This document shows, piece after piece, positions 15,959-20,844 of a stretch of 20,844 nucleotides of DNA. The notes below the pieces were generated by a model. The model saw nothing but the letters and a program-made list of their open reading frames with translations. It was not told where the DNA came from and did not search any database. This DNA is from Trebonia sp036276115. GTDB taxonomy: Bacteria > Actinomycetota > Actinomycetes > Streptosporangiales > Streptosporangiaceae. A program made the position numbers and the translations under genes. The DNA is taken from the NCBI GenBank assembly GCA_036276115.1, contig DATBEM010000239.1:1-20844 (forward strand), given 5' to 3'. Every line of letters starts with the position of its first letter. The stretch's first letter is position 1.

Positions 15959-16210
15959 CTACAGCCGCGCCAGCCCGGCGGTGCCCGCCGCGAACCGGTC
16001 GAACTCGCCGCCGCGCACGCCCCCGATGAAGGCGAACCACTCGTCCGGCGTGAACCGCAGCACCGGCCCGCCGGGGTCCCGGCTGTTGCGCACGCCGACG
16101 TGGCCGCCGGGCAGGCTGGCCACCTCGACGCACGCGCCGTTGCTGTAGCTCAGCGAGCTCTTGAACCAGGCGGGCTCCCCAGGCGGGCTCCCGAGTGATG
16201 GAATTCGCAC
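15959..16210 (-). CDS. DUF397 domain-containing protein
   Basis: Encodes 83 residues from a GTG at 16210, preceded by AAGGGGAG as ribosome binding site. The signature of the family is clear: WFKSSLSYSNGACVEVA (15-31), VRNSRDPGGPVLRFTPDEW (40-58) and AFIGGVRGGEF. DUF397 proteins are small and restricted to actinomycetes. They usually sit beside a helix-turn-helix (XRE/DUF5753) regulator, as toxin-antitoxin-like or developmental pairs, often near an anti-sigma-type HATPase gene. Here the HATPase is present just upstream on the same strand, but no XRE gene is in the window. A hairpin (16280-16323) separates the two, so it may have its own promoter in 16211-16279. Confidence 0.88.
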   Translation of the reverse strand: MRIPSLGSPPGEPAWFKSSLSYSNGACVEVASLPGGHVGVRNSRDPGGPVLRFTPDEWFAFIGGVRGGEFDRFAAGTAGLARL

Positions 16211-16279
16211 GTCTCCCCTTGATCTTGTTCTCGGTGTCGTGGACTGTCCTGGCCGTGGGCTTAGCGGGTGGCTTAAGGG

Positions 16280-16323
16280 GTGAGGGCGGCGAGCCGCCGG
16301 GGGCAACGGCCCGCCGTCCTCAC
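16280..16323 (-). terminator. Terminator hairpin after the HATPase gene
   Basis: GTGAGGGCGGCG (16280-16291) and CGCCGTCCTCAC (16312-16323) pair with one mismatch around a 20-nt loop. It starts about 10 bp beyond the stop codon of the HATPase gene on the minus strand. Confidence 0.55.
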
Positions 16324-16333
16324 GTCTATGGCG

Positions 16334-16882
16334 TCACCAGGCTTCGGCGTCGAACGGCAAGGTGAAGTAGACGACCTTGCCGCCCGGCGTCCGGTAGAAG
16401 CCCCATTCGGCCGCGAGCGCATCGACTAGCATCAATCCACGACCGTTTTCCGCGTCATCGTCCGCGCGCAGCGGAGCCGGGACCGGCATGGAGCGCGACC
16501 CGTCATGAACCTCGACCCGCAGTTTCCCCCGGGCGCACCGCACGGTCATCGTGACCGCCCGGTCCCCCGCGCCGTCAGCCGGCGCCCCCTCGCTGGTGTG
16601 GGTGACCGCGTTGGCGACCAGCTCGCTCGCCAGCAGCAGGACGATGTCCACGTCCACCGGCAGCCCCCAGGCGCCGATGAGCGCCCGCAGGAATGCCCGC
16701 GCCTGCGACGCGGCGGCCGTGTCGGCCGCCAGCGGGACCTGGCAGTCGACCGGGTCACCGGGCACGTCCGGGCGCGGGGCCTCGCGGCCGGGGCGCGGCG
16801 CGGCCGGCCCGTCGCCCGCCGGGGGCTGCTGGGGGACGGCCGTGTCGCGGCGGCTGGGTGTGGGCGGCGCCATCGTGATCAT
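16334..16882 (-). CDS. ATP-binding protein, anti-sigma-factor/SpoIIAB-type HATPase
   Basis: Encodes 182 residues from the ATG at 16882, with AAGGA 5-6 nt upstream. A disordered Pro-rich N-terminus (1-45) precedes an HATPase_c domain. The N-box is ELVANAV (87-93, Asn91 for Mg), the G1 box is HDGS (126-129) and the G2 box GRGLMLVD (147-154). The ending AEWGFYRTPGGKVVYF is typical of actinobacterial RsbW/SpoIIAB-like proteins. These usually bind and inhibit sigma factors or phosphorylate anti-anti-sigma partners. No partner gene is in the window. An in-frame ATG at 16984 would add 34 residues, but that stretch lacks G/C third-position bias and a ribosome binding site. The region upstream carries the 41-bp block shared with the second HATPase gene. 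Confidence 0.88.
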   Translation of the reverse strand: MITMAPPTPSRRDTAVPQQPPAGDGPAAPRPGREAPRPDVPGDPVDCQVPLAADTAAASQARAFLRALIGAWGLPVDVDIVLLLASELVANAVTHTSEGAPADGAGDRAVTMTVRCARGKLRVEVHDGSRSMPVPAPLRADDDAENGRGLMLVDALAAEWGFYRTPGGKVVYFTLPFDAEAW

Positions 16883-16959
16883 CGTGTTCCTTGCCTTACG
16901 GGAGCTCACGGGAGCCGGCGGAGGTCCGTCGTCTCGCGTGCCGATTGACAAGAAAAATG

Positions 16960-17000
16960 TCCTGCAATTTGCACTGCAAGACATCAGTCAGGTGACGTAT
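16960..17000 (-). promoter_or_regulatory. Conserved 41-bp upstream block, copy A
   Basis: Positions 16960-17000 match 20043-20083 at 38 of 41 bases, with 26 bases (16975-17000) identical. It lies 77 bp upstream of the ATG of the first HATPase gene. It contains three alternating half-sites TGCAA, TTGCA and TGCAA. Likely a promoter or operator shared with the paralogous gene. Confidence 0.75.
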
Positions 17001-17219
17001 ATGATCTGGCGCGCCCGCGTACGTCATACGTAGGCCGCCACCTGGGCGTTTATCCGCGCCACACCAATAACGCTCCCGCTCGCCGTCACCTCCGTCAACT
17101 ACTGAGGCATCGGTTGCTTCACGGACCCGGCTGCTCATGCATCTCACTGCTTCGCGGGGGCGCGCCGAAACTGCCCCGACTTAGCGCCAGGCGAGGGCAA
17201 GCGGTGGTATTTACCAAGG

Positions 17220-17787
17220 ATGGGGACATGGGCGGATAACGCGATGATCCTGCTCAACTACCTCATCACACCCCGCGTCACGGCCGTGAGCGCGAATCAC
17301 GCAGGCCAGCCCGGGCCACAGGGACCTGCCCCGCACGGTCCGCGAATAGGGCCTGTCCGCGACTTCGACCTGAGCGCGGTGGACCTCCGGAGCACCGACC
17401 TGGCTGGCCGCGACCTACGCGGGTTCAGCCTGCGGGGCGCTAACCTTGGAGGGATGCGCCTCGACGGAGTGAACCTGGCCGGGGCCAACTTGAGCGACGC
17501 CGGCCTGACCGGCGTGGTGCTGACGGGTGGCTCCCTGGCCGGGGCATGGTCGCCACCGGTTCAGACGACGGGACCGCGCGGATCTGGCGGGTGCCCGACG
17601 GCACCGGCCTGGCCACCTCCCCGGCGGGTCCTACAAGCTCAAAGGCGACCCGGGCGACCGCCTGTGGTGGGCGATGAAGCTGGTCCGCTTCGCGCCCGGT
17701 GAGCTTGACCCCTACGCGCCCGAGATCCGCCGCCTGCCCCCGGATGCCCCGATCCTCCCGAGTGGGGCTATACCGCCCGGTGCATAA
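17220..17787 (+). pseudogene. Broken pentapeptide-repeat / WD40 gene (three frames)
   Basis: From ATG 17220, residues 49-109 are pentapeptide repeats (DLSAV DLRST DLAGR DLRGF and so on), which would form a right-handed beta-helix. After LAGA the frame runs into non-family sequence. In the +2 frame from 17546 a WD40 blade end appears (GSDDGTARIWRVPDG). In the +1 frame from about 17634 comes GSYKLKGDPGDRLWW, then RFAPGELDPYAPEIRRLP, ending at TAA 17785-17787. This last sequence is a typical C-terminus of actinobacterial WD40 or pentapeptide sensor proteins (from memory). So the original gene has suffered at least two frame changes, probably with an internal deletion. The 160-residue first frame could still be translated. 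Sequencing error alone does not easily explain the missing WD40 blades. Confidence 0.72.
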
Positions 17788-17788
17788 T
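17783..17788 (+). promoter_or_regulatory. Candidate -10 box, exporter gene
   Basis: CATAAT ends 7 nt before the GTG at 17796 and overlaps the TAA that ends the broken gene upstream. There is no Shine-Dalgarno site, so a leaderless transcript is likely. Confidence 0.4.
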
Positions 17789-17795
17789 CGATGTA

Positions 17796-19292
17796 GTGAT
17801 CACCGCGCGGCACCGCAACACCTCCCTGCTCGTCGCCGGGTGCTTCTTCATGGAGATGCTCGACGGGACGATCGTCACCACCGCGACGCCCCAGATCGGC
17901 AAGTCGCTGCACGCGACGCCGGCGTCGGTCGGCCTGGTGGTCACCGCCTACCTGCTGACCCTGGCGGTCCTCATCCCGCTGTCGGGCTGGCTGACGCGGC
18001 GGTACGGGAACCGGGTCATCTTCCTGTCGGCGATCGCGGTCTTCACCCTCGCCTCGGTCGGCTGCGCCAGTAGCACCAGCCTGGGCATGCTGGTCGGGAT
18101 GCGGGTCCTGCAGGGCGCGGGCGGGGCCATGATGGTGCCGGTCGGGCGGAACATGGTCATCTCGATGGCCGACAAGCAGGACCTGCTGACGGTCACGTCC
18201 TATGTCGTCTGGCCGGGCCTCATCGCGCCGGTGATCGCGCCGCTGGCGGGCGGGTTCATCACCACCTACGCCTCCTGGCACTGGATGTTCCTCATCAACG
18301 TGCCGCTGGGCATCGCCGCGTTCGCGGTCGCCTGGCGGCTGATCCAGGACCTGCCCGGGACCGGCGTCAGCGTCCCGCTGGACTGGCTGGGGGTGCTGCT
18401 CACCTGCGCGGGCCTCGGCGGGCTGACGTACACGGCCCACCTGGCCGCGCTGGCCCGCCCCCCGGTCGCGCCGACGGCGGCGTGCGCGGCCGGGGCGGCG
18501 CTGCTGCTGGCCGGGGCGGTCTGGCACCTGCGGCGGGCGCCCCACCCGCTGCTGAACCTGCGGACGCTGCGGGTGCACACGTTCCGGGTCACGCAGGTCG
18601 GCGGGACGATGTACTACCTGGTCTGCGGGGCGATGCCGTTCCTGCTACCGCTGGAGTTCCAGACCGGGTTCGGGTGGTCGCCGGTGAAGTCGGGCGCGGT
18701 GACGCTGTTCGTCTTCGTCGGGAACGTGGGCATCAAGCCGGCCACCACGCCGCTGATCAACCGGTTCGGCTTCCGCGCCTACCTCATCGCGTCCACGATC
18801 GGCACCGTGGTCGTGGTGGCGCTGCTGGGCCTGGTCACCGGGGGCACCCCGCTCGCGCTGATCGCGCTGCTGGCGGTCGCCCAGGGAGTATTCCGCTCGA
18901 CCGGGATGACGGCCTACAACACGATGGGGTTCGCCGATACCCCGCCGGGCGACATGCGCGACGCGAGCACCCTGCTGGCAACCTCACAGCAGCTCGCCAC
19001 GGGCCTGGCGGTCGCGGTCGCGACGGTCTTCCTGCGGATCGGTTCTTCCTGGGACAACAATGACGGCAGCGGCCGGGCCGCCTTCCTCACCGCGTTCTTG
19101 CTGCTCGCGGCTATCGCCGTCGGCCCGGCCATCGAGGCGGCTCGCCTGCGTGGCGACGCCGGGGACGCGGCCAGGCAGCGCTCGCCAGCGGGTGCTGGTC
19201 GGGGCACGCCCGGCCCTGTGGCCGCCGCACCCGCTGCCGGCATGGCTCGGGCTGACGGTGCGGGCAGCGGGCGCGCTGCCCCGCGGGGATGA
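17796..19292 (+). CDS. MFS transporter, DHA2 family (14-segment drug/H+ antiporter type)
   Basis: Encodes 498 residues from GTG 17796. The sequence has about 14 hydrophobic segments. MEMLDGTIVTTATPQIGKSL in segment 1 is the DHA2 hallmark. Motif A follows as GWLTRRYGNRVIF (loop 2-3), motif B-like RVLQGAGGAMMVPVGR, and motif C-like WPGLIAPVIAPLAGGFI. Family members use the proton gradient to export drugs, antiseptics or secondary metabolites; the substrate is not predictable here. It has no cognate regulator beside it. After the last segment (ending about residue 450) there is a 45-residue Ala/Gly/Arg tail that looks unstructured and might be read-through past an older stop. Next to it on the 3' side is a convergent degenerate HATPase gene. 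Confidence 0.9.
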   Translation: MITARHRNTSLLVAGCFFMEMLDGTIVTTATPQIGKSLHATPASVGLVVTAYLLTLAVLIPLSGWLTRRYGNRVIFLSAIAVFTLASVGCASSTSLGMLVGMRVLQGAGGAMMVPVGRNMVISMADKQDLLTVTSYVVWPGLIAPVIAPLAGGFITTYASWHWMFLINVPLGIAAFAVAWRLIQDLPGTGVSVPLDWLGVLLTCAGLGGLTYTAHLAALARPPVAPTAACAAGAALLLAGAVWHLRRAPHPLLNLRTLRVHTFRVTQVGGTMYYLVCGAMPFLLPLEFQTGFGWSPVKSGAVTLFVFVGNVGIKPATTPLINRFGFRAYLIASTIGTVVVVALLGLVTGGTPLALIALLAVAQGVFRSTGMTAYNTMGFADTPPGDMRDASTLLATSQQLATGLAVAVATVFLRIGSSWDNNDGSGRAAFLTAFLLLAAIAVGPAIEAARLRGDAGDAARQRSPAGAGRGTPGPVAAAPAAGMARADGAGSGRAAPRG

Positions 19293-19424
19293 AGCCACCG
19301 GGCACGACCAGGCGGGCCCACACCTCAGCCGCGCGCACGCGCGTCGCGTGGCTGCACCAGCGGGGTCGACCGCTGCCAGCGGCTTCCATCAGTTTGTCTC
19401 CAAAGGCCTTGTTCGCAACAGGTT

Positions 19425-19446
19425 CCACACGGTTATAAGGTTGTGG
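19425..19446. repeat. Imperfect palindrome between convergent genes
   Basis: CCACACGGTTA and TAAGGTTGTGG form a 22-bp inverted repeat with 8 of 11 pairs, immediately before the terminator-like stem at 19443. Its A/T centre stands out in the GC-rich context. Role unknown. Confidence 0.35.
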
Positions 19447-19487
19447 GGACGGCAAGCCGGACGGGGCTCACGCCTCGCCGTCCCCAC
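19443..19487. terminator. Stem-loop between convergent genes
   Basis: GTGGGGACGGC (19443-19453) and GCCGTCCCCAC (19477-19487) are perfect 11-bp arms with a 23-nt loop. The right arm lies inside the end of the second HATPase gene and the loop holds its stop codon, so termination for the minus gene would occur right at the coding end. It may also end the exporter transcript. Confidence 0.55.
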
Positions 19488-19971
19488 GTGAGTTCCCCTG
19501 CGGGTCGCGATCTGCACCCACGGCCAGGTCGGGCATGAACGCGAGCGTGAAAAACCACGCAAGCCCCGCAGGGGTACGGTAGGAGCCCCACTCGGCCGAC
19601 AGGCTGCCGACCGCGGCGAGCACCCCTTCCGCCGCCACGCCCTCGGAGGGGGCATCCGCCGACCCCAGCCGCGAGCGTGACGAGTCGTGAACCTCAATGC
19701 GCAACCGCGGGACCCGCTCGGCGGGCCGCCCGCTCTTCGCCGCCAGGCAGCGGATCACCAAGGTGATGCTTCCGCCGCTGTCCGCCCTGATAGCGTGAGT
19801 GACCAGGTCGCTGGTAAGCAGCATGGCAACGTCCTCGTCGACCGGAACGTCCCAGTCGCGGATGACTTGCCGGACCCGGGCGCGGGCGTGTCCCGGCGCG
19901 GTCGGCTCGGCCGTCAGCCGGACACGGCACTGGTACAGCTCGGCCTGACGGGTCACCGCCATCGCGTTCAT
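19468..19971 (-). CDS. Degenerate HATPase_c (anti-sigma-type) protein
   Basis: Encodes 167 residues from the ATG at 19971; ATG 19962 and GTG 19989 are alternatives, and no strong ribosome binding site is present. It is a paralogue of the protein at 16334-16882: the same N-terminal helix pattern, DxDVAMLLTSDLV (45-57), RIEVHDSSRSR (91-101), and LSAEWGSYRTPAGLAWFFTL near the end. However, the N-box Asn is His59 (LVTHAI for LVANAV), the G1 glycine is Ser (HDSS), and the G2 GRGL motif is absent, with AAEGVLAAVGSL in its place. ATP binding is therefore doubtful. It may act as a non-catalytic binding protein, or be decaying. It shares the 41-bp upstream block with its intact paralogue. Confidence 0.8.
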   Translation of the reverse strand: MNAMAVTRQAELYQCRVRLTAEPTAPGHARARVRQVIRDWDVPVDEDVAMLLTSDLVTHAIRADSGGSITLVIRCLAAKSGRPAERVPRLRIEVHDSSRSRLGSADAPSEGVAAEGVLAAVGSLSAEWGSYRTPAGLAWFFTLAFMPDLAVGADRDPQGNSRGDGEA

Positions 19972-20042
19972 CCGGGTCTCGCCCCTCACTACGGGCCCTT
20001 GCCACTGGCCCTCGGTTGCATTGAACTTCGTAGTGAGAAGAC

Positions 20043-20083
20043 TGCTGCAACTTGCAGTGCAAGACATCAGTCAGGTGACGTAT
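20043..20083 (-). promoter_or_regulatory. Conserved 41-bp upstream block, copy B
   Basis: Matches copy A (16960-17000) with three differences. It lies 71 bp upstream of the second HATPase start, at nearly the same distance as copy A. Here the palindromes are perfect: CTGCAACTTGCAG (20045-20057) and TTGCAGTGCAA (20052-20062) overlap. Confidence 0.75.
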
Positions 20084-20122
20084 TCAGGGCGAACCGGCGC
20101 AAGGCCTTGCTAAGGGTACGCG

Positions 20123-20260
20123 TTACTCGTGGGGCTGCCGGTAGGTGACCAGGCCCGGTAGGGCTACGCCAGTGACTACCGCCGCTGCCAGGCAGGCCAT
20201 GCCACCAGAGAACGCGCCGATCAGCGGGCTAGTCAGGGACGCCAGGGAGCCGGCCTCAAG
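20123..20260 (-). pseudogene. 3' remnant of an MFS-like transporter gene
   Basis: On the minus strand an open frame ending at TAA (20125-20123) reads GALEAGSLASLTSPLIGAF, then SGGMACLAAAVVTGVALPGL and VTYRQPHE. This looks like the last membrane segment and short tail of a transporter, with G/C third-base bias over most of its length. It loses this character upstream of about 20260, where no start is found. It is judged a truncated gene end; the family call is by pattern only. Confidence 0.5.
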
Positions 20261-20265
20261 CGCCC

Positions 20266-20382
20266 CTGGCGGACGTCCCGTCCCTGATCGCCGGCGGCAA
20301 GGTCGCCGGCGGCGCCGCGATCGCCGCCCAGCCGTACGCCTTCAGCCGGGCCGGCCCTCCGGCCGGCCCGGCTGAGGAATAA
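20266..20382 (+). pseudogene. 3' remnant of an unidentified gene
   Basis: On the plus strand the frame LADVPSLIAGGKVAGGAAIA then AQPYAFSRAGPPAGPAEE ends at TAA (20380-20382), with almost every third base G or C. No start or family is recognised, and coding quality disappears upstream of about 20266. The terminator hairpin at 20342 overlaps its end. It abuts the minus-strand remnant head to head, as if both lost their 5' parts at one breakpoint. Confidence 0.3.
20342..20375. terminator. Strong GC-rich terminator hairpin
   Basis: TCAGCCGGGCCGGCC (20342-20356) and GGCCGGCCCGGCTGA (20361-20375) are perfect 15-bp arms with a CTCC loop. It lies downstream of the minus-strand YVTN pseudogene and overlaps the end of the plus-strand remnant. 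Confidence 0.75.
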
Positions 20383-20409
20383 CCCTTTAGCCCCTCGTGG
20401 CCTCGCCGG

Positions 20410-20844
20410 TTATTCGGGGAATGCGGTCACCGAGTTGGAGCTGCCATTGGAGACGAAGACCGTACCGTTCGGGCCGTCACCGGGATCTACCGCGAGGCTC
20501 CGTGGCCGTTTCCGACAGTGACGTTAGCGGCCGCGCTGATCACCGAGACGGTCCCGCTGCGTCATTGTCCACCCATACGGTATTGGTATTCGGGTCTACC
20601 GCCACGCCCTGCGGGGTGCTGCCGACCGCGATGGCCTTGATGACGGTATCAGTGGCCTCGCTGATCACGGATACGGTGTTAGAAAGTTCATTAGCCACGT
20701 ATACGGTGCGCGTGGCCGCGTCGGCGGCGATTCCCCAGGGATTGCTGCCGACCGGGATGGCGGCCGTGGGCGGCCCGGCGAGCGCCGGGGTGGCGAGTTG
20801 AGGCGACGGCGATACCGGCGGCCGCCAAGACGGCGAGCGGCCGT
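20410..20844 (-). pseudogene. Frameshifted YVTN-family beta-propeller gene (runs off right edge)
   Basis: Reading the minus strand from the right edge, the first frame gives a signal-like stretch, RPLAVLAAAGIAVAS. A second frame (about 20806-20545) gives AIPVGSNPWGIAADAATRTV then YVANELSNTVSVISEATD and TPQGVAVDPNTNTVWVDN, typical YVTN/SMP-30-like propeller blades. It meets a stop unless one base is added near 20550, after which VSVISAAANVTVGNG continues. A further single-base loss near 20499 is needed to reach LAVDPGDGPNGTVFVSNG and the ending SSNSVTAFPE, with TAA at 20412-20410. Two or three single-base shifts in 400 bp point to a pseudogene, although sequencing errors in G-runs cannot be excluded. 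An intact version would be a secreted surface protein. Confidence 0.75.

Noticed and set aside
16882..16984. Upstream ATG start for the first HATPase (and likewise 20067 for the second)
   Set aside because: The extension lacks third-position G/C bias, has no ribosome binding site, and the two extensions are not similar beyond the conserved DNA block.
16975..20083. The repeated 26-base core as a phage attachment-site duplication flanking an island
   Set aside because: No integrase or tRNA is present, both copies sit at the same distance upstream of paralogous genes in the same orientation, and similarity extends with mismatches on one side, which fits shared regulation better.
20145..20375. 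A 76-residue plus-strand protein in this span
   Set aside because: The frame is Arg/Pro-rich without motifs; two other frames in the same span give better protein-like remnants.
1..20844. tRNA, rRNA, insertion sequence or transposase genes
   Set aside because: No cloverleaf-like segment, rRNA motif, terminal inverted repeat pair or DDE-type protein was recognised.

Overview
The window is very GC-rich, and its genes show the strong G/C third-position bias, GTG starts and sparse Shine-Dalgarno sites of an actinomycete (Actinomycetes, mycelial type). Family content supports this: a DUF397 protein, HATPase_c anti-sigma-type kinases, a PASTA-less Ser/Thr kinase with an extracellular tail, a DHA2 exporter, and lipoproteins with long Ala/Ser linkers. 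The genus cannot be fixed from the sequence.

Layout. 1-927 (+) is the 3' part of a membrane-anchored protein with an extracytoplasmic domain. It is separated by a perfect 28-bp palindrome from a convergent two-gene ABC exporter operon (3306-1031, -, ATGA overlap). Divergent from that is a lipoprotein (3361-4269, +), followed by a chorismate-lyase-like protein (4411-5175, +). A 996-residue protein built from at least four similar units (8203-5213, -) and a SAM-dependent methyltransferase (9178-8306, -) follow. A TPR protein (9352-11187, +) runs tail to tail into an SDR oxidoreductase (11984-11184, -), the two stop codons being interleaved in one CTAG. The SDR and a TetR regulator (12629-12048, -) each have a TGGAC-N6-GTCCA palindrome over the predicted -35 box, which reads as a self-contained autoregulated module. 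A Ser/Thr kinase (14405-12690, -) is divergent from a small CipC/DUF3759 protein (14580-14909, +) and a secreted cyclophilin lipoprotein (14982-15785, +).

The right end (about 15.9-20.8 kb) looks accessory and partly decayed. It has a DUF397 protein, a canonical HATPase_c protein (16882-16334, -), a pentapeptide/WD40 gene broken across three frames (17220-17787), a DHA2 exporter (17796-19292, +), a second, degenerate HATPase_c protein (19971-19468, -), remnants of two truncated genes (20123-20382), and a frameshifted YVTN beta-propeller gene running off the right edge (20844-20410, -).

The two most interesting signals are regulatory. First, a 41-bp block upstream of both HATPase paralogues is conserved at 38/41 positions, although the proteins have diverged and one has lost its ATP-binding motifs. 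Second, the paired operators tie the TetR gene to the SDR gene. Several genes also have a -10-like hexamer 6-8 nt before the start codon, suggesting leaderless transcripts.
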